Of a stretch of DNA of 64,000 nt, positions 29,995 to 38,097 are shown piece after piece. The position numbers and the translations under genes were made by a program. The notes under the pieces are model-generated. The model saw only the letters and a list, made by a program, of their open reading frames with translations. It ran no database searches and had not been told where the DNA came from. This DNA is from Hymenobacter radiodurans (GTDB lineage Bacteria > Bacteroidota > Bacteroidia > Cytophagales > Hymenobacteraceae). The DNA lies in NCBI RefSeq assembly GCF_004355185.1, contig NZ_CP037922.1:2884001-2948000 (forward strand). The letters are read 5' to 3'. How positions within the stretch are numbered: position 1 is the first letter of the stretch; each line of letters opens with the position of its first letter.

Positions 29995-31302
29995 ATGCCC
30001 CCCAAGCCCCTGCGTCTGCTTGTTATTACGTATTACTGGCCCCCATCCGGCGGGGCGGGCGTGCAGCGAAGCTTGAAATTTGTGAAGCACCTGCCAAGCT
30101 TTGGCGTGGAGCCAACGGTGATTACCGTGGATGCGTCGCAGGGAGCTTATCCGGTAATTGATGAGTCGCTGGCGGCGGAAGTGCCGGATAGCGTGCGTGT
30201 GTTTCGCACGAATACAAGCGAGCCATTTGACTCCTATAAAAAGCTCACGGGCCGCAAACAGATTCCGCACGGCGGCTTTGCCAACGAAAGCAAAAGCAGC
30301 TTGCAACAGCAGGTTTTCAAGTTTCTACGGGGCAACCTATTTATTCCTGATCCGCGCCGAGGCTGGAATCAACACGTTCTGCGGCAGTGCGCTGAGCTAA
30401 TTGCCCCAGGCCACACTTTCGACGCGGTGCTGACTAGTAGTCCACCGCACTCTACGCAGCTTATTGGTCTGGAGCTAAAAAAGCGCTATGGTCTGCGTTG
30501 GATAGCCGATATGCGCGACCCTTGGACAGATATTTATTACTATAAAGAGCTCAACCACACCCCGCCCGCGCGTTGGCTCGACGCTTGGTACGAACGCCGA
30601 GTGCTGGAGCAAGCCGATGAAGTGCTAGTCACGAGTCCCGATACCAAGCGCCTGTTTTTAGGGAAGTCGCCGCGCCTCACGGCCAGCAAATTTCACGTGC
30701 TGCCCAACGGCTACGATGAAAGTGATTTTCGGGAGCCTAGCTCTCCACCCACTGATTGTCTGCTTATTACCCACACGGGCACTATCTCCGAGACGTATCA
30801 TATTGAACTGTTTCTGGCGGCCTGCGCCACCTGTACCACGCGCCATCCGGATGTACCGCTTAAGCTGCGCTTTGTGGGCACCGTATCGGCGGGCGTGCAG
30901 GAGCAGATCCGAGAGGTAGGCTTAGGCAAACACACGGAATTTGTCCCCTTCGTGCCACACGACGAGTCGGTGAGCTACTTGCTGCGGTCCACGGCGCTGC
31001 TCATGGCTATTCCGGATGTAGCGCACAACTTCGGCATTCTACCAGGCAAAGTATTTGAGTATCTGGCTTCTAACAAACCTATTATCTGCATTGGCCCCGT
31101 AGGTTCCGATGCCGATAATTTGCTGGAGGAATGCGGGGCCGGCCGCGCACTGCCCTACGATACTTATAGCGGTATGCTCGACCATTTGGACGGTCTGTTT
31201 GCGGCCTGGCGAATCAATTCTAACCTTGATTTGCCTGCTATCAATCACGCGCAGTATTCGCGGCGGGCGCTTACGCAAAAGCTGGCTAAGCTGATTAAAT
31301 AG
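29995..31302 (+). CDS. GT-B glycosyltransferase (family 4-like)
   Basis: 435 residues from the ATG at 29995 (MPPKPLRLLVITYYWPPSGG); an upstream GTG adds only seven. The N-terminal Rossmann half has YYWPPSGGAGVQRSLKF, and the C-terminal half has VLPNGYDESDF and a sugar-nucleotide site including GILPGKVFEYLASNKPIICIG. It should move a sugar from a nucleotide donor to a lipid-linked or surface glycan at the inner membrane. The first codons lie inside a GCCCCCC motif copy (29997), and TACCTTCG about 30 bases before resembles a promoter. It opens the surface-glycan region and converges with the FkbH-like gene 6 bases on. Confidence 0.9.
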   Translation: MPPKPLRLLVITYYWPPSGGAGVQRSLKFVKHLPSFGVEPTVITVDASQGAYPVIDESLAAEVPDSVRVFRTNTSEPFDSYKKLTGRKQIPHGGFANESKSSLQQQVFKFLRGNLFIPDPRRGWNQHVLRQCAELIAPGHTFDAVLTSSPPHSTQLIGLELKKRYGLRWIADMRDPWTDIYYYKELNHTPPARWLDAWYERRVLEQADEVLVTSPDTKRLFLGKSPRLTASKFHVLPNGYDESDFREPSSPPTDCLLITHTGTISETYHIELFLAACATCTTRHPDVPLKLRFVGTVSAGVQEQIREVGLGKHTEFVPFVPHDESVSYLLRSTALLMAIPDVAHNFGILPGKVFEYLASNKPIICIGPVGSDADNLLEECGAGRALPYDTYSGMLDHLDGLFAAWRINSNLDLPAINHAQYSRRALTQKLAKLIK

Positions 31303-31307
31303 GCTTT

Positions 31308-33182
31308 TTACTTCTGCAGCTTCTCCCAAGCATTGCGCAGCTTACTAGGCAAGTGGCTAGCTACTTGTGCCCGCAAATCGGTCCAGGCAGAGCGGGGCAG
31401 CTGGCGGCCGTGCCAGGCACCGAGAGCTTCGGCCAAACGCTGGGCGAGCGTGCGGTAATGTGCGCGCTGGTAATGGCGCAGATTATTGGTGACATCTGCC
31501 GGCGTGCGAATGAAATCGCGCACATCAATGATAAAGCAATTATCAGCGCTGGCGACGAACTCAGCCAACGCTTGGTTCATTTGCGCGTGACGCTGCGCGG
31601 CGCCCGTTTCGGCGGAGCCGGGAACTTCTATTTCAGCCCCGTTGAGGAAGAAAATAGGAATAGCCGCCGGCAGCTGGCTCCGTAGCCAGCGCAGATTTGC
31701 TTGAAAGTCAGCGGGCGAAATTTGCCCCCCAAACTCGAATTCCGATTTGAACAGACGCAGAAAATCCTCGTTCATCCCCCGGAAGCGGCGTTGCACATAC
31801 TTGGCCGCCAACGTAGCTGCATCAGTAGCCAAGAGATTCTGGTAGCCGCCGAAAGGAATAACAATGTCCGTTGCCTTTTCGCGGTACAGTTCCTGGGTGT
31901 AGTCCATAAGCGGGCTATACACTAAGGCGTCAACTTCGGCCGTCCACAAGTTAGTAGAGAAGGCTTCTTCTCCCAGAAAAGGCAGCTTACTTGCTAGGCG
32001 CTGCTGCTCGCTGGGGGGCAATTCACGCGTCAGGCGGAGCAGAGACGTATGCTCCACATGCACCGGGATTTGGTGCTCATTTACGTAATTAAACTCCTCT
32101 TGTACGTCGATGGCAAAGGCCTGCAAGAAGGGCGTCAGCTGCCCTAAATCACAGCCGCCTTTGAGCAATACCCGCAGTTTGGGGCGGTTTTTATCTGGAA
32201 TTTGCTCCCCAGCAGCCTTGCCTTCGCTGCCGACGCCCGCAGAAGTTGGGGTTGACCCCGTATCCTTCTCAGCACCCGGTAAATCCAGCGTAATCCAGTC
32301 GGGCTTATCCGTCCCGTTCAACTCCGTGGCCACTTCGCCCTGCACTCCCAACGCCGGAAAACCGAGCCAGGCATAGGTGAACTGCTCAACGCCCAGATGC
32401 AGGATACGGCAGGAAAACACCAGTTGCTCCAATCGGTTTTCCGACAAATTCAGGCAGTACACGCCCACCAGACCATAGTCGCCGAACCGGTCGCGCACCC
32501 GTACGGTGCCCCAACGTAGCGCAGCGTCCGTGAAGCTGGCTCCTAGCTCATCTTTAGCGACTCGCTTCTTCGTGAAATTGAGTTGGTTGGAGCGGTTAAT
32601 CAATTCTTCCACCCGGGTCAGATCAGCCTGCACGGCAGCTCCTTCCCGAAACTCAATGCGCACCTGCGAATCGCGTAGAAACTCCAGATTGTCCTGGTAA
32701 GCGGCGCGAGCCTGCTGCTGGCGCTCCAGCAGTTTGTACTGCTCCAGGCGCGTCAGGCCAGGGTCGGGTTTGCCGCTGAGCAGCAGTTGGGGGGCAAATA
32801 TTGGCAAGTCGACTGGGTCGGCCACCTGAAGCTGAGGATTATAATACTGCGCCTCCGCCCGATTAATAGGATTATCGTCCAGAAACAGCGCGTTCGGGGC
32901 CCGCAGCTGCATTTGAGCCAGTAGCTCCTTAATAATAGGCCCTTTCGGCTGCCAGCTTATTTGGGGGAAAACGAATAAGTCACGAATACCCAACTCCACC
33001 AGTTTGGCTTCGGCGGCGGCAAAATCGTTTTTGGAAACGATGGTGTGCACAATGCCACGGGCCGCGGTAGCGCGCACTAGTTCCAAGTTATCGGCAATGG
33101 CTTCTACGGCTCCTTCCGAAAGCGTACCGCGCCAAAAAGTATCATCCAGATCCCAGATAATGAGCTTGATAGGTTCGGACAT
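31308..33182 (-). CDS. FkbH-like HAD-IIIC family protein
   Basis: 624 residues. The HAD motif DLDDTFWRGTL is near residue 10, and IVSKNDFAAAEAKL and NALFLDDNPINR supply the later HAD motifs. A GNAT-like middle part (residues 180-290, e.g. RVRDRFGDYGLVGVY) is usual for FkbH proteins. The C-terminal half (from about 330) resembles an SGNH/GDSL esterase with LRVLLKGGCDL and FIIDVRDFIRTPADV. FkbH proteins load a three-carbon glyceryl unit from 1,3-bisphosphoglycerate onto carrier proteins. No carrier or polyketide gene is nearby, so here it may place a glyceryl or related acyl group on a surface glycan; that is an inference. It has three motif copies. Confidence 0.82.
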   Translation of the reverse strand: MSEPIKLIIWDLDDTFWRGTLSEGAVEAIADNLELVRATAARGIVHTIVSKNDFAAAEAKLVELGIRDLFVFPQISWQPKGPIIKELLAQMQLRAPNALFLDDNPINRAEAQYYNPQLQVADPVDLPIFAPQLLLSGKPDPGLTRLEQYKLLERQQQARAAYQDNLEFLRDSQVRIEFREGAAVQADLTRVEELINRSNQLNFTKKRVAKDELGASFTDAALRWGTVRVRDRFGDYGLVGVYCLNLSENRLEQLVFSCRILHLGVEQFTYAWLGFPALGVQGEVATELNGTDKPDWITLDLPGAEKDTGSTPTSAGVGSEGKAAGEQIPDKNRPKLRVLLKGGCDLGQLTPFLQAFAIDVQEEFNYVNEHQIPVHVEHTSLLRLTRELPPSEQQRLASKLPFLGEEAFSTNLWTAEVDALVYSPLMDYTQELYREKATDIVIPFGGYQNLLATDAATLAAKYVQRRFRGMNEDFLRLFKSEFEFGGQISPADFQANLRWLRSQLPAAIPIFFLNGAEIEVPGSAETGAAQRHAQMNQALAEFVASADNCFIIDVRDFIRTPADVTNNLRHYQRAHYRTLAQRLAEALGAWHGRQLPRSAWTDLRAQVASHLPSKLRNAWEKLQK

Positions 33183-33336
33183 GAAGAGACGCAGTAAAAT
33201 AAAAGATGGGCATGCGCCGAATACTCGGCATGACCAATAACCAACAACAGTGCAAAAGTACGTAACCCCGGCGCGGATTGCCTACTTTTGCCCCCCAGCG
33301 TCTTTTTCCGGATGGCTGACCTCTCTTTGTCTTTCT

Positions 33337-34356
33337 ATGGCACTTGATTTAAATAACAAATCCATCCTGGTTACTGGTGGTACGGGCTCTTTCGGTAAGC
33401 AGTTCGTGCATACTGTGTTCGAGAAATTTCCGCACGTAAAACGCCTGGTTATTTACTCGCGCGACGAGTTGAAGCAGTACGAAATGTCGCAGATATTTCC
33501 GCACTCCAAGTACCCCGCTATTCGCTATTTCATTGGTGATGTGCGTGATGCCGAGCGCCTGAAGCGGGCCTGCGAAGGCATTGATGTATTGGTGCACGCT
33601 GCCGCACTCAAGCAGGTACCCGCTGCTGAGTACAACCCGATGGAGTGCATCAAAACCAACATCTTCGGGGCCGAAAACGTCATTAATGCCGCCCTTGACT
33701 GCGGCGTGAAAGAAGTGGTGGCCCTCAGCACCGACAAAGCCGCGGCTCCTATTAATCTTTATGGCGCCACCAAGCTCTGCTCCGATAAACTGTTCGTAGC
33801 CGCCAACAACATGAAAGGCAAGCGCGATTTGCGCTTTTCCGTCGTGCGCTACGGCAACGTAATTGGCTCCCGAGGCTCAGTAGTGCCGTTTTTTCTGCAA
33901 CAGCGCGAAACCGGCGTCCTGCCCATCACCCACCCCGATATGACGCGCTTCAACATCTCGTTGGAAGAAGGCGTCGATCTGGTGCTGTACGCCTTGGAGC
34001 ACGCCTGGGGAGGTGAAATTTTTGTCCCCAAAATCCCAAGCTACAAAATCACGGAAGTAGCTGAAGCCATCGGCCCCAATTGTAAGCACGAGGTAGTCGG
34101 CATCCGTCCCGGCGAGAAGCTGCACGAAGCGATGATCACTGAAACCGACGCGCTGAGCACGGTGGAATTGGAACGTTACTACGTTATTCTGCCCTACACG
34201 CCGCAGTGGGACGTGGAAGAATTCATACGGCACTTCAAAGGGAGCCGCGTTCCCGACGGCTTCTATTACGACTCAGCCAATAACGACCATTGGTTGAATG
34301 CGGAGCAAATCCGGGAGGAAATTCGCCTGCACGTCGATCCAACGTTCACGGCGTAG
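33337..34356 (+). CDS. pseB: UDP-N-acetylglucosamine 4,6-dehydratase (inverting)
   Basis: 339 residues from the ATG at 33337 (MALDLNNKSILVTGGTGSFGKQF). First step to pseudaminic acid: removal of water from UDP-GlcNAc with inversion at C5, giving the 4-keto L-arabino sugar. The NADP Rossmann motif is GGTGSFG. Family features are YSRDELKQYEM, HAAALKQVPAAEYNPMECI, TNIFGAENVINAA and STDKAAAPINLYGATKL, whose Tyr/Lys are catalytic. RYGNVIGSRGSVVPFF and RFNISLEEGV follow. TACTTTTG at 33283-33290 runs straight into a GCCCCCC copy. A hairpin terminator separates it from pseC, so pseC may be transcribed apart. Confidence 0.95.
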   Translation: MALDLNNKSILVTGGTGSFGKQFVHTVFEKFPHVKRLVIYSRDELKQYEMSQIFPHSKYPAIRYFIGDVRDAERLKRACEGIDVLVHAAALKQVPAAEYNPMECIKTNIFGAENVINAALDCGVKEVVALSTDKAAAPINLYGATKLCSDKLFVAANNMKGKRDLRFSVVRYGNVIGSRGSVVPFFLQQRETGVLPITHPDMTRFNISLEEGVDLVLYALEHAWGGEIFVPKIPSYKITEVAEAIGPNCKHEVVGIRPGEKLHEAMITETDALSTVELERYYVILPYTPQWDVEEFIRHFKGSRVPDGFYYDSANNDHWLNAEQIREEIRLHVDPTFTA

Positions 34357-34380
34357 CAAACCCAACCGATACTTCACAAG

Positions 34381-34414
34381 AATGTCGCTCTGCACTAAGA
34401 GCGGCATTTTTTGT
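34381..34414 (+). terminator. Hairpin terminator between pseB and pseC
   Basis: AATGTCGCTCT pairs with AGAGCGGCATT (one G-T pair) around GCACTA and is followed by TTTTTGTTTT. It would reduce read-through from pseB into pseC. Confidence 0.75.
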
Positions 34415-34500
34415 TTTACGCTATAAGCTTTCTTAACCCTAATCCTTGTACAGATCCGGTTACTACGCCAAGCGCCCCGGCTGTGTATATTTACCAGACT

Positions 34501-35682
34501 ATGATCAACGCCACTGTCACCTTTCAGCCTACGCGTCCTATTCCCTATGGTCGCCAGCACATTACGCAAGAAGATATACAAGCTGTTACGGATACACTCC
34601 AGTCCGATTTCCTGACACAAGGCCCGAAGGTGGCGGAGTTTGAGGAGAAATTTGCGGCTTACATCGGGGCTAGGTATGCCGTGGCCGTGAGTAATGGTAC
34701 GGCGGCTTTGCACCTGTGCACCCTGGCTCTAGGCGTACAGCCTGGTCAGCGCGTCATTACCACGCCCATCACGTTTGCCGCTTCCGCCAACTGCGTGCTT
34801 TATTGCGGCGGCGAAGTTCATTTTGCTGATATCGACCCCGCCACCGCGCTCATCGACTTGCAGCAGGTACGGCGGTTGCTGGAAAGTCATCCGAAAGGGC
34901 ATTTTCATGGTCTGATTCCTGTCGACTTTGCGGGTTTGCCTGTGAATATGGAGGAAGCGCGGGCGCTGGCTGATGAGTTTGGGCTATGGCTGATTGAAGA
35001 TGCCTGTCACGCGCCGGGGGGCTTTTTTGTCGACTCAACGGGCCAGGAGCAGCGGTGCGGCAACGGGGCATTTGCTGATCTGGCCATTTTCAGCTTCCAT
35101 CCCGTCAAGCACATTGCCACCGGCGAGGGCGGCATGATAACAACCAATAATCCAGCGCTCTACGAAAAGCTGCTGATGCTCCGCACGCACGGCATCACCA
35201 AGAACCCGGCGCATCTTCTCCAAAACCCTGGCGGCTGGTACTACGAGATGCAAACCTTGGGCTACAACTACCGCATGCCCGATATGCTTACGGCCTTGGG
35301 CATCAGCCAACTCCAACGGGCTGATGCCGGACTTGCCCGACGACGCGCGCTTGCTGCTCGCTATGATGCAGCCTTTGCCGAAATGCTTCCCTTACGCACA
35401 CTATCTGCCACGGATGGCCACGCCTTTCATCTCTACATTATTCAGATTGAGGATCGTAAGGGCTTATATGATTTTCTGCGTGAGCGCCAGATTTTTGCCC
35501 AGGTGCATTACATTCCGGTACATACAATGCCTTACTATCAGGAAATGGGCTGGAGGCCGGGTGATTTTCCCCAGGCAGAAGCCTATTATGCACACTGTCT
35601 GAGCCTGCCAATGTTCCCGGATCTGACTGACGAGGAGCAACAGTATGTAATTGACTGTGTGCGGGAGTTTATAAATGGATAA
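34501..35682 (+). CDS. pseC: UDP-4-amino-4,6-dideoxy-N-acetyl-beta-L-altrosamine transaminase
   Basis: 393 residues from the ATG at 34501 (MINATVTFQPTRPIPYGRQ). A PLP enzyme of the DegT/DnrJ/EryC1 type that puts the 4-amino group on the PseB product. Markers are AVAVSNGTAALHLC, the PLP-Asp segment WLIEDACHAPGG, and the Schiff-base Lys in FSFHPVKHIATGEGG. GYNYRMPDMLTALG and VHYIPVHTMPYYQEMGW lie near the C-terminus. A TATATTTA element sits 8 bases before the start. The following gene begins in its stop codon (TAATG), so they are translationally linked. A lone GGGGGGCTTTTTT lies inside the gene at 35016. Confidence 0.95.
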   Translation: MINATVTFQPTRPIPYGRQHITQEDIQAVTDTLQSDFLTQGPKVAEFEEKFAAYIGARYAVAVSNGTAALHLCTLALGVQPGQRVITTPITFAASANCVLYCGGEVHFADIDPATALIDLQQVRRLLESHPKGHFHGLIPVDFAGLPVNMEEARALADEFGLWLIEDACHAPGGFFVDSTGQEQRCGNGAFADLAIFSFHPVKHIATGEGGMITTNNPALYEKLLMLRTHGITKNPAHLLQNPGGWYYEMQTLGYNYRMPDMLTALGISQLQRADAGLARRRALAARYDAAFAEMLPLRTLSATDGHAFHLYIIQIEDRKGLYDFLRERQIFAQVHYIPVHTMPYYQEMGWRPGDFPQAEAYYAHCLSLPMFPDLTDEEQQYVIDCVREFING

Positions 35683-36566
35683 TGATAGACGTTCCATTTG
35701 TACAACGACTAGCACTTGGCACAGCACAGTTTGGCCTTGCCTACGGCATTAATAATAACGTTGGAAAGCCTGCTTCAGCCATCGTAGCTGAGATTTTACT
35801 TGAAGCAGCTAATGCTGGGATTACGACGCTTGATACAGCGGCTGCTTACGGCGACAGCGAAACTGTGATAGGTACCGAATTAGCTGCTCATGCATTGACA
35901 TTCGAACTCATTACCAAAGTAGGTGCCGCTCCTCGACCTAATGTGACTCGACAAATTGACGACTCACTAGCTCGTTTGCGTCAATCTACTATCCATGGGG
36001 TGCTATTCCATAGCTTTACGGCCTTGCAGCAGCATCCTGATGCCTATGATGCCCTATTGGATGCAAGAGCCTCTGGACGTATTAAATGTGTGGGAGTTTC
36101 GCTTTATCATCCTTGGGAGGCCGAGTGGTTGCTGGAGAAGGGTTGGCCACTAGACATAGTGCAGGTACCATTTAATGCGTTAGATCAACGATTTGCTCCT
36201 CTGATGCCTGAACTAGCCCGTCAAGGAATTCAAGTGCATGCACGTTCTGCTTTTTTACAGGGCCTACTTCTGCGGCAGCCTGCCACAGTGCCCCCATTTT
36301 TTGAACCCTTAAGGCCTAAGCTTGAATTATTACATCGTATCGCAAACGAGATTCAAGTTCCATTAGCGGCAGCGCTCTTATTATTTGCAGCCTATACACC
36401 AGGAGTAGCACGGGTGGTTATTGGTGTGGATTCCAGAGTTAATTTGCGCGAAAATCTTGCAGCCGCTCAGTATGTATATGCAGTAAAAACGCTGTATGCT
36501 GCCTTCCAGCCTTTAGCTGAGAACTCAGATTCTTTCATTTTACCTTATACATGGCCACCCCGCTAA
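35682..36566 (+). CDS. Aldo/keto reductase in the pseudaminic acid locus
   Basis: 294 residues. The TIM-barrel start LALGTAQFGLAYG and the catalytic pair, Asp in TLDTAAAYGDSE with Tyr, are aldo/keto reductase features. The expected Lys and His are in ELITKVGAAPRP and HGVLFHSF. It should reduce a carbonyl using NADPH. It begins in the stop codon of pseC and overlaps the next gene by 16 bases, so it belongs to the operon. It is not among the six standard pse enzymes. A role in altering the sugar (for example at C7, C8 or an acyl group) is an inference. The gene is visibly richer in A+T than its neighbours. Confidence 0.85.
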   Translation: MIDVPFVQRLALGTAQFGLAYGINNNVGKPASAIVAEILLEAANAGITTLDTAAAYGDSETVIGTELAAHALTFELITKVGAAPRPNVTRQIDDSLARLRQSTIHGVLFHSFTALQQHPDAYDALLDARASGRIKCVGVSLYHPWEAEWLLEKGWPLDIVQVPFNALDQRFAPLMPELARQGIQVHARSAFLQGLLLRQPATVPPFFEPLRPKLELLHRIANEIQVPLAAALLLFAAYTPGVARVVIGVDSRVNLRENLAAAQYVYAVKTLYAAFQPLAENSDSFILPYTWPPR

Positions 36567-37354
36567 CAACCAAAAAATCGCTGTTTTCCCTTGAGGATAA
36601 AGTCGTTCTTATAACAGGTGGCTATGGGCACTTGGGACGCGCGATTGTGGCAGGACTGCTAGATCAGGGTGCGACAGTAGTTGTTTTAGGCCGTGAAGAG
36701 GCTTCCTTTAATGCAGCATTCGCAGAGCTTGAGGATAACTCAAAAGCCCACTTTATTCCATGTGATGTAGCTTCAACACATTCTGTAAAGGCGGCTTTCA
36801 GGCATAGCAGTGCTACTGTCGGACTACCGTCAGTACTCATCAATAACGCATTTTACAGCCGTGGCAATCAGCCTGAAAGTTTGACTGATGAAGAATTTGC
36901 TTTTGGATTAGATGGCTCGCTAGGTAGCACCTACCGCTGCATTCAAGCTATTATTCCTTTTTTTCGTGAGAGTGGGGCTGGCAAAATCATCAATGTGGCC
37001 TCCATGTACGGCATAGTTGCTCCAGATTTTGGTGCCTATACAAGTACCCCGCAATTCACAAATCCTCCTCACTATGGCGCTGCCAAAGCAGGGGTAATCC
37101 AACTCACGCGGTATTTTGCCTCGTATTTGGGTAAAGAAAATATTCAAGTTAACTGTGTAACGCCGGGTGCCTTTCCAAGCCAGCCGGTACAAGCACATGA
37201 AGCGTTTGTAGCGGAGTTGACACAGCGTATTCCTTTAGGCCGAATTGGTCAACCGGAGGACCTTCAAGGGGCTTTTGTATTTCTAAGTTCTCAGGCTTCT
37301 AATTTCGTTACCGGACACAATCTGGTAGTAGACGGCGGATGGACGATACGCTAG
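36551..37354 (+). CDS. Short-chain dehydrogenase/reductase in the pseudaminic acid locus
   Basis: 267 residues. The Rossmann motif is VLITGGYGHLGRAI, the NNAF segment matches the NNAG motif, and the catalytic residues are Ser in NVASMYG and Tyr-x3-Lys in HYGAAKAG. VDGGWTIR closes the protein in the usual way. It resembles the oxidoreductases (PtmA-like) encoded in nonulosonic-acid loci of other bacteria, but the substrate here is unknown. The start overlaps the aldo/keto reductase by 16 bases, and the stop overlaps pseF by 16, so the four genes are tightly coupled. Base composition is more A+T-rich than the flanks. Confidence 0.87.
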   Translation: MATPLTTKKSLFSLEDKVVLITGGYGHLGRAIVAGLLDQGATVVVLGREEASFNAAFAELEDNSKAHFIPCDVASTHSVKAAFRHSSATVGLPSVLINNAFYSRGNQPESLTDEEFAFGLDGSLGSTYRCIQAIIPFFRESGAGKIINVASMYGIVAPDFGAYTSTPQFTNPPHYGAAKAGVIQLTRYFASYLGKENIQVNCVTPGAFPSQPVQAHEAFVAELTQRIPLGRIGQPEDLQGAFVFLSSQASNFVTGHNLVVDGGWTIR

Positions 37355-38097
37355 TTTTGCCCCCCAAGCCCCGCGTCGGAGCTATTATTCAAGCTCGTAT
37401 GAGCTCAACCCGGCTGCCGGGTAAAGCGTTGCTCGCATTGCCTCTCCATATTCCTGAAACAACGGTTTTGCACCATGTTATTCATCGTGCGCGGCAAGCA
37501 TCCGCAGTTCATCAGGTCATTGTAGCTACTTCTACCCAACCTTCTGACGATTTGCTAGCAAAGCTGGCGACGGAGGCAGGTACTACCGTTTTTCGTGGTG
37601 ATGAGCAGGATGTGCTTAGCCGTTTTTACCAAGCTGCGGAGCTACACAAAGTAGACGTAGTGATACGCCTTACCGGTGATAATCCAGCAATTGATCCTGC
37701 CTACATAGATGTAGCAATAGCCCACCATTTTGCAGAACAGGCTGATTACACGTTGACTACGGGCTTGCCGCTAGGAACAAACTTGGAAGTTATTAGCACA
37801 CCAGCTTTAGGGCGCGCGCATGAGCAAGCTACACGGCCAGAAGAGCGCGAACATGTGACACCTTATTTGCGTCGCAACCCTGGGGGGCTTTTTCGTATCC
37901 AAACGGTGCCATTCGTTTTACCCGGCTTAGTTCAAAACCTGCGTCTGACCTTGGATTACCCCAGCGATTATGCATTGCTGCATCTACTCTTTTCGCATCT
38001 GCCTACCAACTTCGGTTTAAGTGAAGTGGAGGAATTAGTAGTAAAATATCCATGGCTTACGCAGATAAATCACGAAAACGAGCAGCTAAAACCATGA
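37339..38097 (+). CDS. pseF: Pseudaminic acid cytidylyltransferase (SpsF/PseF-like)
   Basis: 252 residues. The nucleotidyltransferase start VGAIIQARMSSTRLPGKALL is the signature, with VIVATSTQPSDD, FRGDEQDVLSRFYQAA and the metal-binding IRLTGDNPAIDP following. It should join CMP to the finished pseudaminic acid to make the activated donor. The family includes SpsF proteins of less certain role, so the assignment leans on the neighbours. The N-terminus (MDDTLVLPPKPR) spans a GCCCCCC copy. The stop overlaps the start of pseG as ATGA, a classic translational coupling. Confidence 0.85.
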   Translation: MDDTLVLPPKPRVGAIIQARMSSTRLPGKALLALPLHIPETTVLHHVIHRARQASAVHQVIVATSTQPSDDLLAKLATEAGTTVFRGDEQDVLSRFYQAAELHKVDVVIRLTGDNPAIDPAYIDVAIAHHFAEQADYTLTTGLPLGTNLEVISTPALGRAHEQATRPEEREHVTPYLRRNPGGLFRIQTVPFVLPGLVQNLRLTLDYPSDYALLHLLFSHLPTNFGLSEVEELVVKYPWLTQINHENEQLKP

